Origin: Gordionus sp. m RMFG-2023
Lineage: Eukaryota; Nematomorpha; Gordioida; Chordodea; Parachordodidae
Direction of reading: 5' to 3'
Assembly: GCF_954871325.1 (NCBI RefSeq)
Contig: NC_088775.1
Span: 42,819,561 to 42,883,560, forward strand
DNA length: 64,000 nucleotides
Below, in pieces: positions 48,952 to 60,231 of the stretch. The stretch's first letter is position 1, and every line of letters starts with the position of its first letter. The translations under genes were made by a program, and so were the position numbers. Below the pieces are notes generated by a model. That model was given only the letters and a program-made list of their open reading frames with translations. It made no database searches and had not been told where the DNA came from.

Positions 48952-50619
48952 ATGGACTACTCCAAGAAAGCTACCATTCAGGATATTCGAAAGAATAGCA
49001 ATACTCTCCCAATATGGGGAAACGACAAATCAATGAATTTAAATCATCTTATTCTCGCCAATATTCAAGGATCCAGTTACTTCAAAGTTAATTTAGCTGA
49101 AATGAAAACATTTTTTGAAGTCGTGGATGAAATATATTATCATGTTAATTTTAATTTTATATTTTTATCAACTACTTAAATAATAGGTTACTCATTTAGA
49201 ACCTTGGGAAAAAGGAAGTAGAAAAACAGCTGGACAGACTGGAATGTGTGGAGGAGTATTTTTAATGATTAAATTGAATAATTAAAGAATTTATAGGTTA
49301 GGGGAGTTGGGGCTGGTGGAGTCGTTTCCTCATGTTTTTGTATTTTATTTAAACTATTTACATTAAAACTTACCAGGAGACAACTTTGTACCTTAATAAA
49401 TCACAAAGATTCTCCTCATATTCGTGGTATTGGGTTTATGTTCATACGGTAAATTTTTTATTCATTGTTCTCATATATTAGGTAATAACTGTTGAATATT
49501 TTATATACACAATCTTATAGTTATTGTCAACCCCCAATAGATCTTTGGGATTGGTATGAACCTTATTTAGATGATCCTGAAGTACGTACGTTACCATAAT
49601 ATGTAATTCCCTATCAGTAAACATTTTAGTTACATAATATATATTTATTTATTTAAAGTAATTTTTTTTAAATAATAATTTATCTATTATTTTTTATTTA
49701 GGAAATTGATGTAAAAGCTGGAGGAGGATGTATTATGACTATTGGAGAAGTTATAAAAAGTTATTTGACTAAGCTTGAATGGTTTGCAACTTTATTTCCA
49801 AGGATACCTGTGCCTGTACAACATACAATTATGGAAAAACTCAGTCATCATAAACCTTCATCTACACATTTATCTCCTCTACAAAATGCACTAAATGACT
49901 ATAATAATGATAATTATAATATAGAACAGAGCAGAGAAATGAAAGACAGAGAAAGTAAATTACATATAATATAATTTTTGTTATATAAAATAATCACAAA
50001 AAAAATAATTTTGAATATGATTTTACTGTATCTTATAATAATTATTAATTAACCAATAAAGCAACAAATAACATATATATCAGTAAAATTTATTGACTCA
50101 TATTTTAGTAAAATGATTTAATAATAGTGTTCTATAGTAAATAATATCTAGTTTTCATAGATTAAATATAAAAGGTTGATAAATTCATAAGTAATTTTTT
50201 TTATAATATATATTTCCATAGATTCACATTACAGTAGACAAAGAGAGAGAGATCATAGCAATGATTATTGTGACCAGGATAGAGAAAGAGATAGAGTTAG
50301 GTCAAGATCCAGGGGTAGAGACAGAAGCAAAAATCGAAATCACAGAGAGGTATCTCTTAACAAAGATAGAGAGCAGAGTCAATCATCACGAAGGTAAATA
50401 TAATTTTATTTTCCTAGAATTTTTTTCAATTATGTTAGAAAAATATTCGTTTGTTACTCATAGAATAAGCAATTATATTTATGGTATACAACTAACAGGA
50501 TAAAATTTTGTAAACATTGGACTTTGGGGTAGTAATGTTGTTAAAAGCCATTTGGGTTGATTTATGATTAAAATTTTAGCCAAAATAATATTATGTACAC
50601 TTGTAGATTTTGCTCGTAG
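48952..50619 (+). CDS. PRPF38B: Pre-mRNA-splicing factor 38B
   Basis: A PRP38-domain protein with an RS tail, a nuclear factor of the spliceosome. Exons: 48952-49143, 49187-49255, 49297-49448, 49521-49581, 49702-49954, 50222-50393 and a short last one from about 50607. All introns start GT and end AG; the first two are 43 and 41 bp. The protein reads LPIWGNDKSMNLNHLILANI, YFKVNLAEMKTFFEVVDEIY, VTHLEPWEKGSRKTAGQTGM, CGGVRGVGAGGVVSSCFCIL, DSPHIRGIGFMFIRYCQPP, DLWDWYEPYLDDPE, VKAGGGCIMTIGEVIKSYL and EWFATLFPRIPVPVQ, close to human PRPF38B throughout. Exon 6 gives the arginine-rich tail (DRERDRVRSRSRGRDRSKN), much shorter than in vertebrates. The last exon gives RFCS with an acceptor at 50606, or RWQQGLDLYLHQAF with an acceptor at 50619 and a stop near 50660. 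The gene looks intact. Confidence 0.93.
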
Positions 50620-50828
50620 ATGGCAACAAGGTTTGGATCTCTATTTGCATCAAGCTTTTTAACACTAGTGGGTAGGAGCAGAATGGGCTTATATTAATTG
50701 TAAATAATTTTCTTTCAAAGTACTGCATGATTAAAAGTTAATAATAACAATTAATTAAAATAAAATATAGAACTAATCCAACTTATCAATTATGAGGTGG
50801 GCTAATTAAATGAATGCGTGGGTTAGTT

Positions 50829-52556
50829 TCAGAGTTGTTAAAGTAAGCATGGTATCTTTTTTAATAGCGATAGCTAATAGTGTGCTACTTTTTCAATTAT
50901 TAATTTTTTTAGCGAGCTCCTTTTTTTGACTACTTTTTAAAAATATAATGAATATAACTATAAACATGAAAATTTAAATATGTTATCATAATTAATATTT
51001 TTATGATTTATTATTTAATTTTATAATTAAAATTTATTTTTCAATTTGTATTATAAACTAATTCATCTAATGTAAATAATTTAAAACGTCATCACAAATG
51101 GATATCCAAATCAAAGTGAGTCAGACAATGATGATGTTAATGAAATGGAAAGTACACTGGAAGAAAATGTTCTTGATAACAATAATACGCATTTTCATTT
51201 TCAAAATTTGAATAATATTTTCAAATAAATGTATAAACAAAAGGTGGCTACAAATTTATTTGTTTAAGATGTAAAAAATATATATCCTCAAATAAATCTA
51301 GTAGATATAACTTCAAAAAACACCTAATAGTAATTTTCTTTTTTAAATTCTAATAGTATTTATTTTATAAGAATGTTCATACCAACAGTTTTAAAGAGAT
51401 AGAAAAACAGTAATAATTTTAGTATAAGGGAGACTACATCCAAAAAGACCAATTCAATTCAAGCTAAATTGATTAATAATATTGCACATGTCAATATTTC
51501 ACTGGCTGAAGTTATTGTCGATATATAATTGATACAGATCAGCCAATTTCCTAGGTTAATAATACATCATTTATCATGATGATTTAGCTCTCTCCCCTGT
51601 TACAACAATTTTATGTCACCAGAGACTAATGATTAAGATAGCAGATAACTTTGAAGTGATGAAAAATTCTCTAATAGTAGAGTTGTCAGAGATATCCTAT
51701 ATATGTACCACACACAGAAGGTAAAAACTAATTTATATTAAAAATTGATTAATATTTTTAGAGCTTATTTGGGAATCACAGGCCAATGGCTAGACCCTAA
51801 GACTTTCAAAAGAAGATCCTTTACATTAGCCCTCATAAGGATAATAGGATGCCATACATACATTGTATTTGCAAATAAAATTTATGATTCATTCCAATTT
51901 TAAACTAACTGGCCATATATTGATTCCAATGATGCAAAAAATCAATGTGATAGGCTTTAGATAAAGCTGAATAGTCTCATATCAAACAAAGAAGCCCTAG
52001 TTACAACCACAAAACGACTTTCATTGATAATTTTTTTGAAATAAAGGATATTAATATAATAGAAAATCCTTTAAACGCGATTTTTATTGATAATTTTTCT
52101 TATATTATATATATAAAAAATTAAATACTGCCTTGCCCTCAAGTGCTAGTGTTGAGAGATTATTTAATTAGGCGAAACTTGTACTTTCTGATTGTAGACT
52201 TAGGAATGATAGTATGGAAATGATTTTATTATTAAAATGCAACAAAATAAATAAAAAATGAATATTACCATAGTTATTTTATTACATATATATTATAGTC
52301 TTTTTACATAAATTTTTTTATAATCAAAATTAATATATTAAATATTTATAAATGTTGATTTTTATATATATTATATACTATACAATTACATTATAACCAA
52401 AAAATAAAACAAATTTATTTCTAAATTTTTTTACAAAAAGTAGCCTAAAAAGTAGTCAAGTTACTTTTAGAAAATAATAGCTAATAGTGCACTACTTTTT
52501 TTGATGGGTAGCAATAGCAATAGTGTGCTACTTTTAAAAATAGGGTTTAATAACTC
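50829..52556 (+). mobile_element. hAT with CAGAGTTGTTAAA ends and GTGTGCTACTTTT repeats
   Basis: CAGAGTTGTTAAAG at the left faces TTTAATAACTCTG at the right. The flanks GTTAGTTT and GTCAGTTA match at 6 of 8 positions. Both arms have AGCTAATAGTGYRCTACTTTT and AGCAATAGC-type words. Transposase fragments lie on the plus strand between them. Confidence 0.78.
51230..52262 (+). pseudogene. hAT transposase, decayed
   Basis: A BED-type zinc finger reads GGYKFICLRCKKYIS with YNFKKHL (about 51241-51330). At 51760, ITGQWLDPKTFKRRSFTLAL with IRIIGCHTY matches the HW(I/L)D-x3-LERKS segment of the core, also seen at 1405-1560. The C-terminal block LPSSASVERLFN, one in-frame stop, AKLVLSDCRLRNDSMEMILL is at 52110-52262. 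The middle of the core is heavily decayed. Confidence 0.75.
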
Positions 52557-53439
52557 TGGTCAGTTAATTTTTTTTTAAACTTTGGGTGGTTGAATTAATT
52601 TTTTTTTGAAGAATGGGTTGGCAGGTAAATAAAGGCCTACCCATTGCAGACAAATATATAAAATTGCATATATATTATAACTATGATGAAATTTAAAGAA
52701 CATGCACCTTAAATTTTTTTAGGTATTGTTAAAAACATTCACTTATTAAGAAAATTTTACAATTGAAATTTTTTTATTTTCATATTTCTAGCTTGCATCA
52801 GTAAATATGATAATAGTGTGGCATCTAGTGTTGCGTAATCGGCTAATTTTAGCCGACTAAAAACGGCTTAGCCGAGATTTTAGGTGGAAAAATCGGCTAA
52901 ACCTAATTAGGCTAAGCCTAAAAATCGGCTAAGCCTAAAAATTGGCTAAGCCTACAAATGGGCTAAGCCTAAAAATTGGCTAAAATAAATTAGTCAAAAT
53001 TCTGCATCGATGCTTAGCATTAATTATTATTTATTTATTTTAGTAAAATAATTTATTTTATTTATATTTAATGTAAATATTTTATTATTATCAACAAATA
53101 AACATGATATGATTTAATATTTTTTATTTATATTATTATATTTTGAAATGAAAATAAATTTATTTATTTGATGTTTTTTTAATAAAAAAAATAATATGCT
53201 GCTATATTGTAAAAATGTAATATTTATAATATAATTTATTAGTGATTTTCACAGTCTTCTTTGTAAATACATCTTTTATTGAGGAATTATATTGTAAATT
53301 TTATTAGATAAATAAACAATCTTTTAGGTGAAATCTTTTATCATTTTTTTTAAAATTATCTATTTATTATTAAATGAGGTGGATTTTATGAAACTTTTTT
53401 GATGTTATTTTATATGATCTTTTTAAGGATAATATTTTA

Positions 53440-55015
53440 ATGTGACAATTGTCATAATCGTTCTTTTATAAGTTTTTTGAATTTTTTTGAAGAAAGTATG
53501 TTAAAATAAGTATTAATAACAGTAAATACAAATTTAGTGAAGATGTACCAATGAAAAGTGACAATTGTCATAATCGTTATTTTTAAAGCTTTTCGAATTT
53601 TTTTGACGAAAATATGTTAAAATAAGTATTAATAACATGTGTAAATATAAATTTAGTGAAGATGTACCAATGAAAAGTGACATGGATAATTTTAAAGTTT
53701 TTTGAATTTTTTTGACGAAAATTTGTTAAAATAAGTATTAATAACATGTGTAAATATAAATTTAGTGAAGATGTACCATAGAAAAGTGACAATTGTCATA
53801 ATCGTTATTTTTAAAGTTTTTTGACGAAAATATGTTAAAATAAGTATTAATAACATGGTAAATATAAATTTAGTGAAAATGTACCAATGAAAAGTGACAA
53901 TTGTAATAATCGCTATTTTTAAAGTTTTTTGAATTTTTTTGACGAAAATATGTTAAAATAAGTATTAATAACATGTGTAATTATAAATTTAGTGAAGATG
54001 TACCAATGAAAAGTGACAATTGTCATAATCGCTATTTTTAAAGTTTTTTGACGAAAATATGTTCAAATAAATATTAATAACATGTGTAAATATAAATTTA
54101 GTGAAGATGTACCAATGAAAAGTGACAATTGTCATAATGGTTAATTTTAAAATTTTTTGAATTTTTTTGACGAAAATTTGTTAAAATAAGTATTAATAAC
54201 ATGTGTAAATATAAATTTAGTGAAGATGTACCATAGAAAAGTGACAATTGTCATAATCGTTATTTTTAAAGTTTTTTGAATTTTTTTAACGGAAATATGT
54301 TAAAATAAGTATTAATAACATGTGTAAATATAAATTTAGTGAAGATGTACCAATGAAAAGTGACAATTGTCATAATCGCTATTTTTAAAGTTTTTTGAAT
54401 TTTTTTGACGAAAATATGTTATAATAAGTATTAATAACATGTGTAAATATAAATTTAGTGAAGATGTACCAATGAAAAGTGACATTTGTCATAATCGTTA
54501 TTTTTAAAGTTTTTTTAATTTTTTTGAAGAAATTATGTTAAAATAAGTATTAATAACATCTGTAAATATAAATTTAGTGAAGATGTACCAATGAAAAGTG
54601 ACATTTGTCATAATCGTTATTTTTAAAGTATTTTGAATTTTTTTGAAGAAAATATGTTAAAATAAATATTAAAAACATGTTTAAGTAAAAATTTAGTGAA
54701 GATGTACCATAGAAAAGTGACAATTGTCATAATCGTTATTTTTAAAGTTTTTTGATTTTTTTTGACGAAAATATGTTAAAATAAGTATTAATAACATGTG
54801 TAAATATAAATTTAGTGAAGATGTACCAATTAAAAGTGACAATTGTCATAATCGTTATTTTTAAAGTTTTTTGAATTTTATTGACAAAGATATTTTAAAA
54901 TAAGTATTGATAACATGTTTAAATAAAAATTTAGTGAAGATGTCCTCTAGATAAGCGACAATTGACATAATCGTTATTTTTAAAGTTTTTTGATTTTTTT
55001 TGACGAAAATAGTTA
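53440..55015 (+). repeat. 118-bp tandem array, left arm, about 14 units
   Basis: Each unit contains AAAAGTGACAATTGTCATAA, TTTTTAAAGTTTTTTGAATT, GACGAAAATATGTTAAAATA, AGTATTAATAACATGTGTAA and TTAGTGAAGATGTACCA. The core TGACAATTGTCA is a perfect 12-bp palindrome. Units differ by a few bases and small deletions. Neighbouring units share variants (for example ATAGAAAAG against ATGAAAAG). Confidence 0.95.
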
Positions 55016-55289
55016 ACTTGCATCGATATTGATTTTAAAATAGAAAAAAAAGTTTACCTAAATTTTAAACAATATTGTCTGGTGAAAATTGGTAAAAAAA
55101 TAATAGTTTCTAACTTAGGATTAGATATTATGATATAAATTTCGCATATTAATTTCTGACCCGATGAACGGATGTAATAAAATGCCAATTTGCTCCTGTT
55201 TTTGGGGAAGAATCTATTATTACCATATGTTTTTCTATGGCATATACTCAGGCAATTTTAATTTTACAATCTATATTTTTACCCATTTA

Positions 55290-55925
55290 CATCAAAGAAA
55301 TTTTAAAAATAACGATTATGACAATTGTCACTTTTCTATAGTACATCTTCACTAAATTTTTATTTAAACATGTTATTATTACTCATTTTAACATATTTTC
55401 GTCAACAAAATCAAAAAACTTAAAAAATAATGATTATGACAATTGTCGCTTATCTAGAGTACATCTTCACTAAATTTTTATTTAAACATGTTATCAATAC
55501 TTATTTTAAAATATTTTCGTCAAAAAAATTCCAAAAGCTTTAAGAATAACGATTATGACAATTGTCACTTTTCATTGGTACATCTTCTAAATTTTATTTA
55601 AACATGTTATCAATATTTATTTTAACATATTTTCTTCAAAAAAATTCAAAAAACTTATAAAATAACGATTATGACAATTGTCACTTTTTTATGGTACATC
55701 TTCACTAAATTTTTATTTAAACATGTTTTTAATACTTATATTTTAACATTTTCTTCAAAAAACTTATAAAATAACGATTATGATAATTGTCACTTTTCTA
55801 TGGTACATCTTCACTAAATTTTTATTTAAACATCTTATTAATACTTATTTTAACATATTTTCTTTAAAAAAATTCAAAAAACTTATAAAATAACGATTAT
55901 GACAATTGTCAATTTTCTATGGTAT
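55290..55925 (-). repeat. 118-bp tandem array, right arm, before the Harbinger insertion
   Basis: About six units lie in the opposite orientation to the left arm. They carry ATTATGACAATTGTCACTTT and GGTACATCTTCACTAAATTT. Several have TTTAAACATG where the left arm has the complement of CATGTGTAAATA. The array resumes at 58526-58740 with two more units. Confidence 0.92.
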
Positions 55926-56042
55926 GGCTGTGTCCTAAATCAAAAAAAAAATTTCTTAAAATTTTTGCGAATCGCAAAAATTACGGGAGATTTGAGAGAT
56001 ACGAAACATGTCCCGATTCATACATTTATTTTCAATTTTAAA

Positions 56043-57287
56043 ATGTTTGATATGAATGATTTACTATTTCTATTTTTTATATTATTTGTTGATACGACTG
56101 AGGGTAGAAGAAGGCATAGATTTTTAGAAGGCCTGTATATATGATATTATTTATATTATATGTATTAATTCTAGAGATCAAGGACTTTTTAAAATATTTG
56201 ATAGTATTCCATCTTGTCCTGACAAATTTCGTCAGATGTTCCACATGCATTTTGAAACATTTAATTACATTCTTACAAAATTGGAATCTATAGACACCAC
56301 TATAGTTATATATAAAAACTCTATCAGTATGAAGCATAGATTATATATAACACTCATGTATAATGATTATTTTTTTATATAATATCTATATATTTATAGA
56401 TATTTGACAACTGGTATGAGCTTTAGAAAAAATAGCTTTATATGCTAAGATTGGCAAAACATCAGTAAGTACAATAGTTACATCAACTTGTAGATTAATA
56501 TGGATTGGTCTTCAACCCAAGCATCTCTGTTTACCAACAGTTCAACAGATGCTTGAAATATCAGCAGGTTACTTCAGGAAATCAGGTCTTCCTCATATAA
56601 TAGGTGCTATTGATGGAAAACATGTGAAAATAAAACAACCTAAAAAAAGTGGATCCACATTTTATAATTATAAAAAATTCAATTCCATTGTGATTCAAGG
56701 TGTTGCAGATGATAAAGCTAGGTAATTTTATATTTTTTAAATTTTAATTCTTTTCTAGATTCATGTTGATTGAGGTTGGGTTTCCTGGTTATATATCAGA
56801 TAGAAGCATATTTACAAAAAGCCTATTTTATGAAGGGATGATCAGAAAAATTATAAAAATTCCCAATCCAAATTTCTTACTTTCTACAGATATATTATCA
56901 CCTTACATATTTGTAGGTGATGATGCTTATCCCCTATTAAATTTTATTATGAAACCATATAAAACAAATTTAAATGACAATAAAAATAATTTCAATAACA
57001 AATTATCAAAAGCCAGAGTATCAATAGAAAGATGCTTTGGCATATTGAGTGCTAAATTCAGACATCTTTACAAACCTTCAGAAACAAATATTACAAACAC
57101 TATACAAATAGTTAAGACTGACTGCCTTTTGCATAATATTATTATTGATCTTGAGGGAAATGATTGTACACCAGTACATGAAGAATATCCAATTTCAAAT
57201 TTTACACAATCTCATTTCCAGCGATGGACTGAAAGCTCTAATAATATCAGAGAAAAATTAAACTTATTTGTAAATAATTTGATATAA
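56043..57287 (+). CDS. Harbinger transposase (HARBI1-like, DDE)
   Basis: Exons 56043-56134, 56175-56357, 56400-56721 and 56759-57287, with introns of 40, 42 and 37 bp, all GT to AG. Motifs: RRRHRFLEGL, YLTTGMSFR, IALYAKIGKTSVSTIVTSTC, PHIIGAIDGKHVKIKQPKKS (first D), YNYKKFNSIVIQGVADD, SPYIFVGDDAYPLLNFIMKP (second D), LSKARVSIERCFGILSAKF (E) and IVKTDCLLHNIII. The DDE triad is present. The start at 56043 gives MFDMNDLLFL. One base appears gained or lost in the A-run between MSFRK and IALYAK (about 56428-56434), so the copy as written has one frame break. Otherwise it spans the full domain. The protein would cut and paste the element with help from the second gene. Confidence 0.85.
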
Positions 57288-57565
57288 AATTTATGTATAG
57301 CATTTATTTTTTAATTCTCATAACCTTATTATGAATGTTTTCATTTGTCAAAGTTATATAATTTATTTATAAATATTCAATAAAAAGTGCAATAAAAAGT
57401 GTTGTTTTGATTATATTGAATAAAGTTATTTAATTATTTTAATGAGGAAGACTGCTTAATAAATTTACATTTTTTAATAAATCATTAAATATAATAATTT
57501 TTATTATAAAAATATACAAAATATGAACATTTTATAAATATGGTATTAAAAATAAAGATATAAGA

Positions 57566-58306
57566 TTACATATATAAAGATATATTTTCTAAAAATTTCA
57601 TTTTCATTTGGTATATTTCTTTTTCAGTCATTAGATTAAAGGTTGTTTGGAATGATTTAAAAAATGCCTGAACATGATGAATATCATCATCATGACATTT
57701 TTTTTGCAAAATCTATTTCAAAAATAAATAATTATTAAATATAATAAATATTTACCTATAAATATATCCATCTTCTCAGTATCATATTTTTTAATTTTAT
57801 TAATTCTTTTAGATTTAGATTTTTCAAAATTTTTCCTTTTAGAGGAACAAGGATAAACATTTTCAATATTAGAATTGTCTAACTATTATTAAATTAATAA
57901 AATATATAATAAATATTTAACTTCTAATATTTCATTCTCAGACATATTCATGTCTATAGGACTAAATGTATTAACTATATCATTCAAGATATATTGTGCA
58001 CTAGGTTCATCATTCTAAAACATAGTTTATTATATAGATCTAATTTCATGTTATAATACCTGTGAATGTGATGATGTTTGATCATTAATAGAATCCTTAG
58101 ATAGTTTCAAACTGAAACTAGCTTCAGAATGCTTACAAATATCTTCAACATTTTCTTTTAGCCAATAATAATCCTCAATAAATTTGAGTTGCTTGCTATT
58201 CAAAATATTAACACCTGAACCTAAAATATAAAATAATATTTATATATATTTATAATTATACCTGATTTTCTGGATATAGCATCATCAATTGAAATTCGTT
58301 AGCCAT
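57566..58306 (-). CDS. Harbinger accessory protein, MADF/BESS-like
   Basis: Minus-strand exons: about 58306-58262, 58220-58060, from 58014 down to about 57928, about 57891-57770 and about 57720-57566, with introns near 40 bp. The protein has SIDDAISRKS, VNILNSKQLKFIEDYYWLKE, NDEPSAQYILNDIVNTFSPI, KRKNFEKSKSKRINKIKKYD and a C-terminus DDDIHHVQAFFKSFQTTFNL with EKEIYQMKMKFLENI, which looks like a BESS motif. MADF or Myb-like partners help Harbinger transposases enter the nucleus and bind DNA. The start is uncertain: the ATG at 58306 is out of phase with exon 2, and the last exon also needs a one-base shift. The gene is probably slightly damaged. Confidence 0.6.
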
Positions 58307-58525
58307 TTTTATTCCCTCAATTCGCAAAAGTTTAAGGAAAAAATGATTAAAGTTTTACGAATCGTATAATTTTTAAGAATCACATGATTTGCGCAAAATC
58401 GAAAAAATCATTTAGGCCAACATTTTAATTTACCATTAAAAATAGCTTATATTATTTTTTTCGTTAGATTCGCGTAAATTGCGCGAGATAATTTTTATGC
58501 AATTTTTGATATTTAGGACACAGCC

Positions 58526-58740
58526 TTAAACATGTTATTAATACTTATTTTAACATATTGTCGTCAAAAAAATTCAAAAAACTTTAAAAATAACGATTAT
58601 GACAATTGTCACTTTTCATTGGTACATCTTCACTAAATTTATATTTACACATGTTATTAATACTTATTTTAACCTATTTTCTTCAAAAAAATTCAAAAAA
58701 CTTATAAAATAACGATTATGACAATTGTCACATTAAAATA
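58526..58740 (-). repeat. 118-bp tandem array, right arm, after the Harbinger insertion
   Basis: Two units continue the array interrupted at 55925. The inverted non-tandem part of the right arm then runs to 59281. Confidence 0.9.
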
Positions 58741-59289
58741 TTATCCTTAAAAAGATCATATAAAATCATCAAAAAAGTTTCATAAAATCCACTTCATTTA
58801 ATAAAAAATAGATAATTTTAAAAAAATGATAAAAGATTTCACCTAAAAGATTGTTTATTTATCTAATAAAATTTACAATATAATTCCTCAATAAAAGATG
58901 TATTTATAAAGAAGATTGTGAAAATCACTAATAAATTATATTAAAAAGAATTACAATTTTACAATATAGCAGCATATTATTTTTTTTATTAAAATAACAT
59001 CAAATAAATAAATTTATTTTCATTTCAAAATATAATAATATAAATAAAAAATATTAAATCATATCATGTTTATTTGTTGATAATAATAAAATATTTACAT
59101 TAAATATAAATAAAATAAATTATTTTACTAAAATAAATAAATAATAATTAAGCATCGATGAAGAATTTTGACTAATTTAATTTTAGCCGATTTTTAGGTT
59201 TAGCCGATTTTTAAGCTTACCTAATTAGGCTTAGCCGATTTTTAGGCTTAGGCGTAGTTTTTAGCCGATTACGCAACACTAGTGGCATC

Positions 59290-60231
59290 CCATCACATTG
59301 CTTTAATTTAAAAATAGCTATTATTGTTATAAATGAGGGCTTAGCCACATCTTTAGACTTATAATAAATAAACTCAGAGCACCGAATTTTTGTCAAGAGT
59401 ATCAATTTTTTAGATATTTAAATAGTGGCATAACCAGTATGATGCATGATGTTGCGTAAACATCAGCAGAGAATAAATTTAAGGATCCCGATTTTTTTTG
59501 TCATGGACTACTTAGCACTTCCTAAATTAATCTCATCCTTTAATAAGCTTGAAATATTATATTTATATATTAGAGTTTATATCAGACCCACATGATAGTT
59601 TTTTATATCTTGAAACTTGAGATAAACCAGAGACAAGGTAACAGCAAGTAATCAAGAGATATTTTTATAATCTATTTTTTGAATACATTTTTGTTCTTTT
59701 TATTTTTGAGTATTTATTAGATTACATTAACATTATGTATAAGGTGGTAAATTTTAGGTAAAGTGAGAAGGGAACGAGTTTAAAATGAATGAAGGTATGG
59801 CAAAGAGGTATGCTGGGTTTTTTTGGAGGAGAGGATGAGGCATAATATAAATTTAATATTGCTATGGAGATGAAGAATGGTAGGGGATACAAGAGAGTTT
59901 GAAATGTTTTTAAAATGAAATATTTGCAAATATTTTGATCTGAAGACTTTTAAAGAAGATTTATTTGAGAATACCCAAACAAGTTTTTTGATCAAATTTT
60001 ACTTATAATCTAAAATATTTTTTGTAAATCATTTATAAGTAAATTTTAGATTTTTATGCACATGTTTGATTTAAAAGAAATCTTCAGATTTTTACCTCAA
60101 AATCTTGAGGACTGAATAGGTTAGGAAACAAAAACAAAAGTTTTGATTTTCAAAAATAAAATAAAAAAGTTATTTTTTGTATATTTAAAGACCAAAAAAC
60201 ATCACATTAAAAAATTATTAGACCTATAGAG
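59290..60231. other. Sequence between the fold-back hAT and the next hAT
   Basis: No gene is recognised. A purine-rich stretch near 59755-59910 (GAGAAGGGAACGAG, GGAGGAGAGGATGAGG) stands out from the AT-rich background. The last eight bases (60224-60231, CTATAGAG) are the target copy of the next element. Confidence 0.4.

Larger units (their letters stand above)
55926..58525 (+). mobile_element. PIF/Harbinger transposon, two genes, nearly complete
   Basis: GGCTGTGTCCTAAAT at the left is mirrored by ATTTAGGACACAGCC at the right, giving exactly 2600 bp. A 3-bp target duplication is not obvious (TAT on the left, TTA on the right). It carries a HARBI1-like transposase on the plus strand and a second, convergent gene on the minus strand, as usual for this superfamily. 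It interrupts the 118-bp array of the fold-back hAT, so it is the younger insertion. Confidence 0.9.
52826..59281. mobile_element. Large fold-back hAT with 118-bp tandem arms, perfect target duplication
   Basis: The ends are TAGTGTTGCGTAATCGGCTA and its inverse AGCCGATTACGCAACACTA. GTGGCATC flanks both sides exactly (52818-52825 and 59282-59289). Next to the left end are repeated GGCTAAGCCTAAAAATC words. The following 400 bp (53000-53460) are an inverted copy of 58730-59160. Inward of these, both arms are tandem arrays of a 118-bp unit in opposite orientation (53440-55015 on the left; 55290-55925 and 58526-58740 on the right). The middle (55016-55290) encodes nothing. A Harbinger element sits in the right arm. 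Without it the element would be about 3.9 kb. It has no transposase and must rely on another hAT. Confidence 0.92.

Noticed and set aside
48820-49060. A second protein overlapping the first exon of PRPF38B (KLHTTVLKKLGLYSLRKSEF and following)
   Set aside because: It looked faintly like an RNA polymerase Rpb4 or Rpc9 helical segment, but it would overlap a well-supported exon in another frame and the similarity is too weak.
53440-55015. CRISPR-like array
   Set aside because: The 118-bp units are repeated throughout their length without unique spacers, the genome is eukaryotic, and no cas genes are present. It is a tandem satellite.
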